A stretch of DNA of 64,000 nucleotides from Gynurincola endophyticus (GTDB lineage: Bacteria > Bacteroidota > Bacteroidia > Chitinophagales > Chitinophagaceae), in assembly GCF_003991195.1 (NCBI RefSeq), contig NZ_RCWL01000001.1, positions 496,001-560,000 of the forward strand. Reading direction: 5' to 3'. The notes under the pieces are model-generated. The model did no database searches and was not told the origin of the DNA. It worked only from the letters and a program-made list of their open reading frames with translations. Shown piece after piece: positions 1 to 10,731 of this stretch; position 1 is the stretch's first letter, and each line of letters starts with the position of its first letter. A program made the translations under genes and the position numbers.

Positions 1-85
1 CGGTTGTTGCATTTTTAGATTGCGCGAAAGCAAAAACAGGTATATAGCACAATGCTATAAACCATATTCTGAAAATATGTTTCAT
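1..85 (-). CDS. Exported protein, N-terminal fragment (runs off left edge)
   Basis: An ATG at 83-85 on the minus strand opens a frame that stays open to the window edge. The first 28 residues form a clear Sec signal peptide: a basic start (MKH), a hydrophobic core (IWFIALCYIPVFAF) and a likely cleavage site after AFA before QSKN. Only the leader is present, so the mature protein cannot be identified. It starts 40 bases downstream of the small His/Cys-rich protein in the same direction, with no terminator seen between them, so the two are probably co-transcribed. In Bacteroidota a small exported protein followed by a larger exported one is often a TonB-dependent receptor arrangement; here that is inference only. 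Confidence 0.6.
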   Translation of the reverse strand, partial: MKHIFRIWFIALCYIPVFAFAQSKNATT

Positions 86-125
86 TGAATACTATTGGGT
101 TACAAATTGGGAATACGATAAGTGG

Positions 126-470
126 TTATGTATGTTTTGTAACCGGCGGACCGCGCAAGCCGTATAGTTGTTCAGGAATAGTGAACCGGGAAGATAAATT
201 TTCTGAATAGTCAGCTGCTAATACAGGTGCCGCCAGGGCTGCACCAATAATCAGTTTGTTATCATATAACTGATCGAACCATGAACAAACACAGTCGCAG
301 GAAGCTGATGGCGGATCATAATGCGGATGAGCATCCGGAATGTGATAATAAGACTTATAATGATGATCGGCGAAAAGTTCATGAAATACGATCTTCGGCA
401 CCGAGCTGAAAACAAATACAGCGGTGGCAAAAACAGATAAAAAGGGTTTTATGATCGTGGAACGTATCAT
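126..470 (-). CDS. Small exported His/Cys-rich protein
   Basis: This protein has 114 residues, of which the first 25 or so are hydrophobic (IIKPFLSVFATAVFVF) and look like a signal peptide or anchor. Residues 30-65 are rich in His, Tyr and Cys: HELFADHH, YYHIPDAHPHY, then a CDCVC cluster. Such clustering suggests that the protein binds a transition metal outside the cytoplasm. A second hydrophobic patch (IIGAALAAPVLAA) follows. I do not recognise a named family with certainty. The gene lies 46 bases after the histidine kinase stop and just before another exported protein, so it could be a small partner of a metal-linked outer-membrane receptor. That role is inferred from composition and neighbourhood. 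Confidence 0.6.
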   Translation of the reverse strand: MIRSTIIKPFLSVFATAVFVFSSVPKIVFHELFADHHYKSYYHIPDAHPHYDPPSASCDCVCSWFDQLYDNKLIIGAALAAPVLAADYSENLSSRFTIPEQLYGLRGPPVTKHT

Positions 471-516
471 GAAATTTGCAACATTGTAACAAATTTACTG
501 AAAAAAGGAATCGGTT

Positions 517-2358
517 TTACTTCCTGATGACAATTATAAATGAAGTACCGTTTTCAGGGGTACTTTGGCAGGTTATGGCGCCCCCCAGTTCGTCTACCAG
601 GCGTTTTACAATAGTCAGGCCGAAACCGTTTCCATCTTCTCCATTCGTTCCCGTGGTAGATTTGTTGGCATGTTTGTCAAATAATAAGGGTAATGCATCT
701 GGTGGAATTCCTACTCCGTGGTCGTGTACGATTATTTCAATCATACCGGCTGTTTCTTCAAATTTCAGCTCGATTTTACCTTTCGGGTATGAAAACTTAA
801 TGGCATTTGAAAGCAGGTTTTCAAGAATTCTCGTGATAATCTGTACATCGGAGATCATTTTCAGGTTCTCCGGTACTACCTGAATATTTACTTCCAGCTC
901 TTTTTCGGATAACTTTTGTTTGAACGACTCTACTACCTGGTGTGCCATTGGTAAGAGTGCGATTTCTTCTAAATGGAGGTTATCTGCGCCGGTATTTTTT
1001 TCAATATCCAGAATGCGTTGAATCAGTTGTTGGCCGTAACCACAGGATTGCAGTATTTTTTTTATGGCAGTTTGCTGATCGTTTGAAAGGTTGTCGCTTT
1101 GAGAGTCTAAAATATGACTCCACATACCAATAGAAATGAACGGAGTTTTCAGGTCGTGCGAAACCATGCCGATCAGGTCATTTTTTTGCCTGTTCAGTAT
1201 TGCCAGCTGTTCATTTTTTTTAGCCATCAGCTCATTATTTAGCTGTAACTCTTTATTGGCTTTTCTTTTATAAATAAAAGCACTCAATATTACAATGATA
1301 ATGATTGCTAACCCGATAATGTAGATAATGAACGTACGGTTTTTGAAGCTTTCGGTTTTAATGGTTTCCTGTAACAATTTATTTTCCGCGATCTGTTCAT
1401 TGATATTATACTTTTCCTGCAACTCAAGAATTGTATTATAGGTTTCTAACCGGATAGAAGCTGTATCGTATTCGTACCATTTTTTCTGGTAGTCGTAGGC
1501 TCTTCTATAATCGCCTCTTTTTGCTTCCAGCGATGCTTTCAATGCGTAAATGTCTGCCAGTTTACTTTTCGACTGTAACTGGTTAGCCAGTTGTTCTGCT
1601 TTATTAATATGAAAAAGAGAACTGTCGAGCTGATTTAACTCTACAAATACATACCCTAAATTCAGGTGGGCAATCCATTTGGCGGGTAAATAAATATGGG
1701 AGGAATCGAGTTGTAATCCGTATCTGAAATGTTCTACTGCCTGGTCATACTTTTTTGTTTTAAAGTATATATTACCCAGGTTATTGTAAGTTGTATTTAA
1801 ATCGATTAATGAATCGTAAGGTTTTCCGATGCGTAAAGACTCGTTGAGGTAGTACGCCGCACTGTCGAGGTCATCGAGGCGTGAATAAACCGTACCTAAA
1901 TTAGAAAGGCAACTTACGAGCCCGCTGATACTTTTGGTTTTTTTATGGTACTCGAGTGAAATTAAAAAATTCTCTTTGGCTTTGTCCAGCTGTTTGATCG
2001 TTCCATAAGTAATGGCAATATCGGTATAGGCAGCAGAGATATAATGGTAGTTATTAAGTTTCTTGCTGATCGTTAGGGTGATCAGATAATGTTCGAGGGC
2101 TTTATCGAATTTTTCCTGCATTTCGAGGGCGATGCCGCTCAGTCTGTGAAAAAACAATTCCCCTCTGGAGAAGTTGATTTTGGCAGATTCAGTTTTAATG
2201 AAATTAGCATAATAATATAATGAGTCGACTTTATCTTCTGCAAAATCGAGGCAGCGGTCATAGAGGCGGATAATTTCGGTAGAGTCGGTTCGACCGTTTT
2301 CGGCAGAACTACCCAGATAGCCCGAGCAGCATATTAATATGGTAAGAAAATATTTCAA
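517..2358 (-). CDS. TPR-containing sensor histidine kinase
   Basis: This 613-residue membrane kinase begins with a signal-like segment (residues 1-18). A periplasmic region of about 300 residues made of tetratricopeptide repeats follows, with repeated motifs such as YNNLGNIYFKTKKYDQAVEHF. Then come a transmembrane helix near 345-365 (a run of Ile/Leu/Val), a short coiled coil, a HisKA dimerisation domain with H-box MVSHDLKTP, and a HATPase domain with N-box NLLSNAIKFS and G-boxes DHGVGIP and GFGLTIV. It is expected to autophosphorylate the H-box His and pass the phosphate to the response regulator encoded 8 bases upstream. The signal is unknown; TPR sensor regions usually bind protein or peptide partners. 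All catalytic motifs are intact. Confidence 0.9.
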   Translation of the reverse strand: MKYFLTILICCSGYLGSSAENGRTDSTEIIRLYDRCLDFAEDKVDSLYYYANFIKTESAKINFSRGELFFHRLSGIALEMQEKFDKALEHYLITLTISKKLNNYHYISAAYTDIAITYGTIKQLDKAKENFLISLEYHKKTKSISGLVSCLSNLGTVYSRLDDLDSAAYYLNESLRIGKPYDSLIDLNTTYNNLGNIYFKTKKYDQAVEHFRYGLQLDSSHIYLPAKWIAHLNLGYVFVELNQLDSSLFHINKAEQLANQLQSKSKLADIYALKASLEAKRGDYRRAYDYQKKWYEYDTASIRLETYNTILELQEKYNINEQIAENKLLQETIKTESFKNRTFIIYIIGLAIIIIVILSAFIYKRKANKELQLNNELMAKKNEQLAILNRQKNDLIGMVSHDLKTPFISIGMWSHILDSQSDNLSNDQQTAIKKILQSCGYGQQLIQRILDIEKNTGADNLHLEEIALLPMAHQVVESFKQKLSEKELEVNIQVVPENLKMISDVQIITRILENLLSNAIKFSYPKGKIELKFEETAGMIEIIVHDHGVGIPPDALPLLFDKHANKSTTGTNGEDGNGFGLTIVKRLVDELGGAITCQSTPENGTSFIIVIRK

Positions 2359-2366
2359 CGAAATGC

Positions 2367-3011
2367 TTAACTAATCAGGTTGTTTTTGATAGCAAACTTT
2401 ACCAATCCGACAGTATTACTTACGCCCAGTTTTGCAATGAGATTTTTTCTATGGGTTTCGATCGTACTGACGCTCAGGAAAAGTTTTTCTGCAATCTGAG
2501 CATTGGAATATTCCTGACAGATCAGGGTGAGTATTTCTATTTCTCTTTTTGACAAAATATCGTCGATCCGTTTGCCTTCAATAGAAATGGTTCCTCTGAA
2601 TTCCAGTGATTTATCTAAAATATTAATATCCTCAGTAAAGTAAGTACCGCCATTGTGTACGGTTCGGATAGCTTCAGACAGTTCAGTTACTTTTGTATCT
2701 TTTAAGATATACCCCTGAATCTGATATTTGGCGAGCCGGTGAATATAGCGTGTACCTCTCATTACAGAGAGATAAATAATTTTGAGGTTGGGATGTTGGG
2801 AACGGATATGTTTGAGCAATTCTTCTTCGTCATTGCCCGGCATATGAACATCTATTAACAGAATATCGATAGTGAAGTCAGACAAAGCAGCCTTTAACTG
2901 ATCTGCACTGTTTGCTGTGCCTACAACTTCGAAATCAACTTCACGATTCAAAAGGAGAGAGAGTCCTTCTGAATACAATTCGTGGTCATCGGTGATAAAT
3001 ATTCTTATCAT
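2367..3011 (-). CDS. LuxR/NarL-family response regulator
   Basis: The regulator has 214 residues: a receiver domain (1-120) with acidic residues DD 8-9, phospho-acceptor Asp54 (LLIDVHMP) and Lys104 (ILKD), then a C-terminal LuxR-type helix-turn-helix (LSKREIEILTLI and SVSTIETHRKNL). I place the start at the ATG at 3011 because the protein then begins MIRIFITDDHE, the usual receiver start. An upstream in-frame ATG at 3077 would add 22 residues that do not resemble a receiver and would overlap the preceding gene. Its stop lies 8 bases before the histidine kinase start, so the two form a two-component pair. It probably acts as a DNA-binding transcription factor; its targets cannot be read from this window. 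Confidence 0.9.
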   Translation of the reverse strand: MIRIFITDDHELYSEGLSLLLNREVDFEVVGTANSADQLKAALSDFTIDILLIDVHMPGNDEEELLKHIRSQHPNLKIIYLSVMRGTRYIHRLAKYQIQGYILKDTKVTELSEAIRTVHNGGTYFTEDINILDKSLEFRGTISIEGKRIDDILSKREIEILTLICQEYSNAQIAEKLFLSVSTIETHRKNLIAKLGVSNTVGLVKFAIKNNLIS

Positions 3012-3069
3012 AGAAAAAAGGGCAAGAGGTGGTGCAATTCTGCAATTGACTAAGATACGATGTTTTTTG

Positions 3070-4236
3070 TTAATCAATCATCGGGTGACGCTTAAATGAC
3101 TGAGATTGATCAAACAAGTAACGAAACGTAGCCAGTTTTCTGGTTTCAAAAGTATCCCCAAAATTTTTGGCGATATTAACCATCTTCGGATTGAAGTCTC
3201 CGATCCATTGCATCTCATATTGGGTATAGCTCATTTTGTTTACTTCTTTACCCGCCTCTACGATGATAAAAGAATCGATACCCAATCCCTGGTATTCAGG
3301 GGAGATACCGAATACGAGCCCTACCATTTTCGTATTGGCAACTGTGTACTTATAATATAAGAACTTCAGTTTTGATATGAGGTTGAATTTACCTCTTAGT
3401 TTTTTAAACCATTGATTTAGATCTGGTAAGTTAATGAAAATTGCTACAGGTTTATCAAAATGGTAAACAAACCATACAATTCTGGGATCAATAACGGGTT
3501 TCATCGTTTTAAACATAATGATGGCCTGCTCCACTTTCATCTCTTTTAGTCCGCCATGTTTTGCCCAGGCAGCATTATATACTTCGGCAAAGTCGGCTGC
3601 ATACTTATCTAGTTTGCTAAGTTCCATATGCTTCAGCTGGTATCCTCCCTGTTCGCTGAGCGCGCGATGGCGTTCGTAGATTTTAGGATTGAACTTTTTT
3701 GCCGGGTCAAGTCCGAAACACAATTGATAGAAAAACGGTTTAAAGCCGTAGTTTTCAAAGAGTGTCTGATAATAAGGCGGATTAAAGTTCATATTGTATA
3801 ACGGTGGCTGGTGGCCGGATATTACTAAGCCCCACCATTTATCGCGTTCTCCGAAGTTGATCGGACCGTCCATGCAAAAACATTCTTTTTGCAATAACCA
3901 GTTGCGGGCAACATCGAAGAGCAGGTCGGCGGCATTCTGATCGTTCACGCAATCGAAAAAACCGATTCCACCGGCAATACCGTCATCACCTTTATTTTTA
4001 TACTTCCTGTTCACAAAAGCTGCAATCCTGCCCAGGAAGTGATTGTTGCTGTCTACTAATATCCAGCGGATACATTCACCATGCCGGAAAGCTTTATTTT
4101 GAGCAGGATCGAATACCTTTTCAATATCGGTTTCGAGGGGTTGGATATAATTGGGGTCATCTTGAAGAAGTTTAACCGGACCGGTAACAAATCTTTTCGC
4201 GTCAGTAGTGTTTTGAATTTCAATTAGTTGCATCAT
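3070..4236 (-). CDS. YghO-like GNAT-type acyltransferase of unknown substrate
   Basis: This 388-residue soluble protein has no signal peptide. The region around residues 40-110 (GECIRWILVDSNNHFLGRIAAFVN) and a C-terminal part with FGISPEYQGLGIDSFIIVEAG look like the core of an acyl-CoA N-acyltransferase fold. In that reading, the QGLGI stretch would be the coenzyme-A pyrophosphate loop. Size and layout resemble the E. coli YghO group of putative acetyltransferases, whose substrate is not established. Two adjacent ATG codons (4236 and 4233) are possible starts. The gene is the first of a minus-strand run that continues into the response regulator and histidine kinase, 58 bases downstream of its stop. 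A functional link to that pair is possible but not shown. Confidence 0.65.
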   Translation of the reverse strand: MMQLIEIQNTTDAKRFVTGPVKLLQDDPNYIQPLETDIEKVFDPAQNKAFRHGECIRWILVDSNNHFLGRIAAFVNRKYKNKGDDGIAGGIGFFDCVNDQNAADLLFDVARNWLLQKECFCMDGPINFGERDKWWGLVISGHQPPLYNMNFNPPYYQTLFENYGFKPFFYQLCFGLDPAKKFNPKIYERHRALSEQGGYQLKHMELSKLDKYAADFAEVYNAAWAKHGGLKEMKVEQAIIMFKTMKPVIDPRIVWFVYHFDKPVAIFINLPDLNQWFKKLRGKFNLISKLKFLYYKYTVANTKMVGLVFGISPEYQGLGIDSFIIVEAGKEVNKMSYTQYEMQWIGDFNPKMVNIAKNFGDTFETRKLATFRYLFDQSQSFKRHPMID

Positions 4237-6056
<1,820 letters not shown>

Positions 6057-6117
6057 TAGATCGGGTTAACCTTGATAGTGTTATTCATCATTATTCTTAA
6101 AGCTTAATTTCAAATTT

Positions 6118-6375
6118 ATGACGCTCGAAATATTAACTCCGGAAAGAAAGCTATACAGCAATGAAGTGTATGGTGTACAGTTACCAGGTGTGAATGGTTT
6201 ATTTGAAATCTTAGACCGTCACGCTGCAATGGTAAGTGCATTAAAACCCGGTCGTTTAAAAGTGTTGAAAGATCGCAGTAATACACAGCATGAGTTCTTT
6301 ACTATCCAAGGCGGATTTGTTGAAGTTTTGAATAATAAAGTTACTGTGTTGGTAGAAGGTGCCAGCGCTATCTAA
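6118..6375 (+). CDS. atpC: ATP synthase F1 subunit epsilon, short form
   Basis: The protein has 85 residues and matches only the N-terminal beta-sandwich of the epsilon subunit (MTLEILTPERKLYSNEV, LPGVNGLFEILDRHAAMVSAL, GGFVEVLNNKVTVLVEGA). Typical bacterial epsilon subunits have about 130-140 residues with a C-terminal two-helix domain that can brake ATP hydrolysis. Here the frame ends cleanly straight after the sandwich, before a strong terminator, so this looks like a naturally short form and not a frameshift. It would still link the gamma subunit to the c-ring but should lack the inhibitory helices. It is 61 bases after atpD and surely co-transcribed. Confidence 0.93.
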   Translation: MTLEILTPERKLYSNEVYGVQLPGVNGLFEILDRHAAMVSALKPGRLKVLKDRSNTQHEFFTIQGGFVEVLNNKVTVLVEGASAI

Positions 6376-6400
6376 TGATCACTAGTTTATTACATATATG

Positions 6401-6432
6401 AAAAGGGATATCAATCTGATATCCCTTTTTTA
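6401..6432 (+). terminator. Intrinsic terminator after atpDC
   Basis: A perfect 13-bp stem (AAAAGGGATATCA at 6401-6413 with its complement at 6417-6429) encloses a 3-base loop and ends in a T-run. It sits 25 bases after the atpC stop. The A-run on the left would let it work in both directions. Confidence 0.9.
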
Positions 6433-6599
6433 TTGTACCAGTTCTATGAATTGAGTTTCGATTGTGTTAAGACTATGTATTAATAACAGTAAAGAACCGG
6501 AGATCTAAAGTATATGCGTTATATTTAAACCTTGCCGTTTTATATATGTTTAGTTTACAAAAAACCGGTATTTTGTTTCAATATCTTTAAATAATATCA

Positions 6600-7697
6600 A
6601 TGGGTTTTTTAGATAAAATTTTGAATAGAAAAGATGAACCTGTCAATACATATGAAGAATTCTGGAAATGGTTTTCAAAAGAAGCGAAGAACTTTAATCG
6701 TGTTATAAAATCGAAAGAACGTGTGTTGGAAGACTTTATTAATCCCATGAGTGAAAAATTAAATGAACTGGGTAACCAGTATTATATTCTCGTAGGGATG
6801 TTAGATGAATATACGGTAGACCTTGTTATTTCTGCAGAAGGATTTGTAAAAGGTGTTGTATTTGTAGAAGAGCTGATCAACAGTGCTCCGGTTATTGACG
6901 GATGGCAGTTCACCGCATTAAAACCGGCATTGGATATAAGGGATGTAAATATAAGTATGGATGGTTATGAATTTGTAAGTACTAAAATTAATTTCTATTC
7001 AAACGATAATCCTGATTATCCTGATGAAATCGATATTACCGTTACGCATGATGATCTTACGGAGGAAAATAAAAATATTATTGTAAACGGCTTATATCTT
7101 TATCTGGATAATTATCTGGGTGAGCTTGATTTTATTAATAAAGTAGATCAGTTAACTGTAAAGACACCTGCGGAAGCAGAACGTGATTTAATACCCATTC
7201 ACAAACTAAAAGATTTTCTGAACTGGAGAATGAAAGAATTTGTTGAAAAGTATGAAGAAGTAAAATACGATAACGAAGACGAAATGTTTACCTTACTGGA
7301 AGCCTCTCTTGAAGATGAATATCCCATCATTGCTATGGTGAATACTGAAGCATTGAAATGGGAAAGTAAAGCTTCGCATCCATGGATAGCAGTGTTAAAT
7401 GTGAAGTATCCGGGTGTTAATGAAAACGGTTTGCCCGATGAGGAAGTGCTGAATGAACTCAGTAAAATTGAAGACCAGTTATTAGAGTCGTTGAAAAATA
7501 ATGACGGTTATATTTATATGGGAAGACAAACTGCCAAAAATGAAAGAGATATATTTTTTGCCTGCAGAGAGTTCAGAAAACCTTCAAAAGTTTTTTATAA
7601 AGCAGAACAGGAGTATCAGGATGTTTGGGAAATAAATAGCAGGATTTATAAAGATAAATACTGGCAAACTTTTGAGCGGTTTAATATAGCTGAGTAG
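6600..7697 (+). CDS. DUF695 domain-containing protein
   Basis: This 365-residue soluble, acidic protein has no signal peptide. The C-terminal 125 residues contain WIAVLNVKYPG, NGLPDEEVLNELSKIEDQL, YIYMGRQTAKNERDIFFAC and KDKYWQTFERF, which match the pattern of the DUF695 family, whose function is not known. The N-terminal 230 residues (for example VDLVISAEGFVKGVVFVEEL) form a separate domain that I do not recognise. The gene stands alone between two hairpin terminators, so it is probably transcribed by itself. A weak -7-like TATCTTTA at 6582-6589 lies just before the ATG and would leave almost no leader. Other occurrences of the domain suggest a cytoplasmic role, possibly protein interaction, but nothing here settles it. 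Confidence 0.75.
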   Translation: MGFLDKILNRKDEPVNTYEEFWKWFSKEAKNFNRVIKSKERVLEDFINPMSEKLNELGNQYYILVGMLDEYTVDLVISAEGFVKGVVFVEELINSAPVIDGWQFTALKPALDIRDVNISMDGYEFVSTKINFYSNDNPDYPDEIDITVTHDDLTEENKNIIVNGLYLYLDNYLGELDFINKVDQLTVKTPAEAERDLIPIHKLKDFLNWRMKEFVEKYEEVKYDNEDEMFTLLEASLEDEYPIIAMVNTEALKWESKASHPWIAVLNVKYPGVNENGLPDEEVLNELSKIEDQLLESLKNNDGYIYMGRQTAKNERDIFFACREFRKPSKVFYKAEQEYQDVWEINSRIYKDKYWQTFERFNIAE

Positions 7698-7720
7698 TTA
7701 GTTATTAAATGAGTTGTTAT

Positions 7721-7752
7721 AAAAAAGGCTTCCGGAACAGGAAGCCTTTTTT
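7721..7752. terminator. Bidirectional intrinsic terminator
   Basis: A 13-bp perfect stem (AAAAAAGGCTTCC at 7721-7733 and GGAAGCCTTTTTT at 7740-7752) has a 6-base loop and A/T runs on both sides. It lies between the convergent DUF695 gene and the PKD-esterase gene and can serve both. Confidence 0.9.
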
Positions 7753-7851
7753 ATAGAAATAAAGTTTTAAATAAGAGCGATAGCTGGCGTCATCTGCTAT
7801 ATTTAATTAAATCAAGGCCTTTAACCACCTTGTAGTTTTTCATAAAAAGTA

Positions 7852-10731
7852 TTATTGTTTGATAAACGCAATTGTTGAACTGTTACCGGTGCTGATATTC
7901 ACCCGGGCGAAATAAGTACCGGGCGTTAATTCGGCAACATCCACAGATTGTGTTTGATAAAAGTTTGTTTTATCAAAATTAACCTGCTTTACTAAAGATC
8001 CGCTGTTAGTGAAAATGCTGATGTTTGATTTACCGGTTAAGTTATTAGACATTTCAACTTGCAGTAAACTGGTTGCCGGATTCGGATAAAGTTTTAATCC
8101 TACTACCGAAGTGGGTTCTTCTGCTGTTGCTACAGCCATTGTTCCTGCATTCGCTACTCTTGCAGCAGAACTGTTGACTTTAATAGTAACTGTATCTGAC
8201 ATAGGTACCCAATCATTATTCCAGATCGTTAATCTGAACTGGTAAGTTCCTGCGGAGAGATTCGTTACGCCGGCTACAGCTTGTGTAGCATTGCTTAAAG
8301 TAAAGTTAGCGGGTCCGCTGATTTTAGTCCATTGGTATTGTTTGATAGCTCCTCTCGGATCAACTGATTTTGAACCATCAAGCGTTACATTATTGGTGGG
8401 TAATGTAATGGTCTGGTCGTTTCCGGCACTCACTACAGGGCTGGTAGGTATTACTACGTCTTGCTCACCTGCATTCTTAACCAGTACTGTCACCGAAGTT
8501 GAATAAGGAATCCAGTTGTTATCCCAAATGGTTAATAGAAACTGATAAGTTCCTCTTACCAGATTAGATACTGTAGCTTTTGAAGTAGCTGCGTTAGCTA
8601 ATGTAAAAGAGGCTGGTCCGCTGATTTTAGTCCATTCCCAGCGTTTAATACTTCCTTTCGGATCTATAGACTTGCTACCGTCTAAAATTACAGAGTTGGT
8701 GGGCAGCGTCAATGTTTGATTAGGGCCGGCATTTACAGTTGTTTTTGTAGGTACGGGTTCCGGATTAGTACCGGGAGAGTTATTATTATCGTCGGTGATT
8801 TGTTTCACAACGATCGTAACAGTGTCTGAGTAAGGTACCCATGCATTGTCCCAGATGGTTAATCTGAATTGATAAGTTCCTACTGCTAAATTGCTGACAG
8901 TTGTTTTAGCCTGTGCAGTATTGGCAATTGTAAATGAAGCGGGTCCGCTGATTTTAGCCCATCTGTATTCTTTAATAACGCCTTTGGCATCGGATGATTT
9001 AGAACCATCTAAAGTAGTGGTGCTGGTGTTGATGCTTTGATCGGCACCGGCATCTGCTTTTGTAGATCCTGAATTATTACCGCCTGTATTTGGAAGTACG
9101 GTAATTTTTAAAGTATCGCGTTGGGGCGTCCAGCTGTTATCCCAGATCGTCAGTGTGAACTGATAAGTTCCTTCTACGAGATTGCTGATTGTTGTTTTTG
9201 CAGTCTCATAGTTGGCAATAGTATGTTGTGCTGGTCCTGAAATTCTTTTCCATTCCCATTTTTTAATATCACCTCTGGTATCAGAAGATCTGGATCCGTC
9301 TACCTGAACACTGGTGGTAGGAAGGTTGATAGTTTGGTCGCTACCGGCAATAACAGATACCTGAGGATTGGTAGAACCTCCGGCCGCTGCATTTACAGTA
9401 ATATTTACTGTTGCCTGCGCACTGGCTCCCTGGTTATCTGTAACGGTTAAACGGAAGCTGTAGCTGCCCTGTGCAAGATTGGTAATTTGTGTATTAGCTG
9501 CATTCGGGCTGGCAATAGTAGCAGTACCACCGCTTACTTTTGTCCATTCATATTTAGTAATAGAGCCGTCAGGATCATAAGAACCGCTACCATTTAATGT
9601 AGCCGAGCTCGTAGGTAAAGTAATGGTTTGATTAGAACCTGCGCTGGCAATAGGAGATTTATTCGTGGTAGTTCCTTTGGCAACTGTAACGGTTACGTTT
9701 TGAGTAACCCAGTCAGCGCGGTCGTCGATCACTTTAATTTCAAAGGTATAGGTTCCTTCTGCAAGATTGCTGATCGTAGCTTTTGCTGATTCGGCATTGG
9801 TTAAAGTGGCGGTGTTAGGACCGCTGATTTGTTTCCAGATATATTTAAGAATTTTTCCGTCGCGATCAGTGGAGCCGCTGGCATCGAGTGTTGCACTGTT
9901 GCCGGTACTGGCAGAAACATTCGGAGCGCTGATTTGAGGACGAACGTTCACTGCTCTTCCTCTGCTCTGACCGAGCATCCATTCGTAGATACTTGGATTG
10001 TTATAAGTATACTCGGGCATATATACTCTGTCCCAGATTCCGTGGCCACCGTTATCCCATATAGTCATATAAGGTTTAACAGCAGGATTCTGATTATTAA
10101 TAGCGTAGATATGGCCGGTGGTACAACCAACTCCAACCGTACCGTCGTCTTTTGCATGGAAGCCCCAAACTGCTACGTTAGCATTCGTCAGGTTTGCCCA
10201 GTTCATGCTTTGACAGGTACCGCAAATAGGAACGATGGCCGCCAGTTTTTTAGCTCTTTCGGCAGTAGATGCTGCATAGTTCCATACACCGCCTCCACCT
10301 AAGCTGAGACCTGTAAGATAAACTCTGTTTGCGTCAGCACCCAATACATTCACGGCATAATCAATCATTTCATCAATGACGAAGTTTTGCCAGTTTCCAT
10401 ATTTGCTGTTTAATTGGGGGGTAAGTACAATGAAGGATTCGGTTTTTCCATTCCAGGTGAAAGTCATCTTATCACCATTCTTAATGTCTGAAGCAATTCC
10501 GACACCTAAAACTCTGCTTACTTCGCTGGTGCCGTTACCTCTTTCGCCGATGCCGTGGAGGAAGACGATAACAGGATGCTTATTGGATTTTGAATAGCCC
10601 GCAGGTAGAAATTGATAAAAGCCGACAGTTTCTCCATTGGACGATGCCTTTAATGATTTGGGCTCATGACTTTGTGCTACTACCATCAGATGACCCAAAA
10701 CGCACACGAGGACCATTAAAAAGTTTCTCAT
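7852..10731 (-). CDS. Secreted esterase-like protein with six PKD repeats and T9SS type A tail
   Basis: The protein has 959 residues. I chose the ATG at 10731 because it gives a proper signal peptide (MRNFLMVLVCVLGHLMVVAQS); an in-frame start at 10773 adds 14 residues ahead of it. Residues 45-250 are an alpha/beta hydrolase of the PHB-depolymerase or feruloyl-esterase type. They show oxyanion region VIVFLHGIGERG, nucleophile GLSLGG (Ser143), a probable acid in HAKDDGTV (Asp195 or Asp196) and a His in GGHGIWDR (His230); CGTC follows the nucleophile. Six PKD-like beta-sandwich repeats occupy about 265-855. The last four are very alike (ISGPASFTL, GTYQFRLTIWDN). The final 85 residues are a type A sorting domain (LYPNPATS ... 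FIKQ). It should be exported through the T9SS and displayed or released. Its substrate is not known; the EPS locus starts 6 kb away. Confidence 0.85.
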   Translation of the reverse strand: MRNFLMVLVCVLGHLMVVAQSHEPKSLKASSNGETVGFYQFLPAGYSKSNKHPVIVFLHGIGERGNGTSEVSRVLGVGIASDIKNGDKMTFTWNGKTESFIVLTPQLNSKYGNWQNFVIDEMIDYAVNVLGADANRVYLTGLSLGGGGVWNYAASTAERAKKLAAIVPICGTCQSMNWANLTNANVAVWGFHAKDDGTVGVGCTTGHIYAINNQNPAVKPYMTIWDNGGHGIWDRVYMPEYTYNNPSIYEWMLGQSRGRAVNVRPQISAPNVSASTGNSATLDASGSTDRDGKILKYIWKQISGPNTATLTNAESAKATISNLAEGTYTFEIKVIDDRADWVTQNVTVTVAKGTTTNKSPIASAGSNQTITLPTSSATLNGSGSYDPDGSITKYEWTKVSGGTATIASPNAANTQITNLAQGSYSFRLTVTDNQGASAQATVNITVNAAAGGSTNPQVSVIAGSDQTINLPTTSVQVDGSRSSDTRGDIKKWEWKRISGPAQHTIANYETAKTTISNLVEGTYQFTLTIWDNSWTPQRDTLKITVLPNTGGNNSGSTKADAGADQSINTSTTTLDGSKSSDAKGVIKEYRWAKISGPASFTIANTAQAKTTVSNLAVGTYQFRLTIWDNAWVPYSDTVTIVVKQITDDNNNSPGTNPEPVPTKTTVNAGPNQTLTLPTNSVILDGSKSIDPKGSIKRWEWTKISGPASFTLANAATSKATVSNLVRGTYQFLLTIWDNNWIPYSTSVTVLVKNAGEQDVVIPTSPVVSAGNDQTITLPTNNVTLDGSKSVDPRGAIKQYQWTKISGPANFTLSNATQAVAGVTNLSAGTYQFRLTIWNNDWVPMSDTVTIKVNSSAARVANAGTMAVATAEEPTSVVGLKLYPNPATSLLQVEMSNNLTGKSNISIFTNSGSLVKQVNFDKTNFYQTQSVDVAELTPGTYFARVNISTGNSSTIAFIKQ

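Noticed and set aside
476-883. Open frame of 135 codons on the plus strand, opposite the histidine kinase
   Set aside because: It is fully antisense to the HATPase domain, which has intact motifs; no independent evidence for coding.
9829-10302. Open frame of 157 codons on the plus strand, opposite the 959-residue esterase gene
   Set aside because: It lies wholly antisense to a well-supported coding region, has no recognisable domain or signal peptide, and its composition reflects the reverse complement of the esterase codons.
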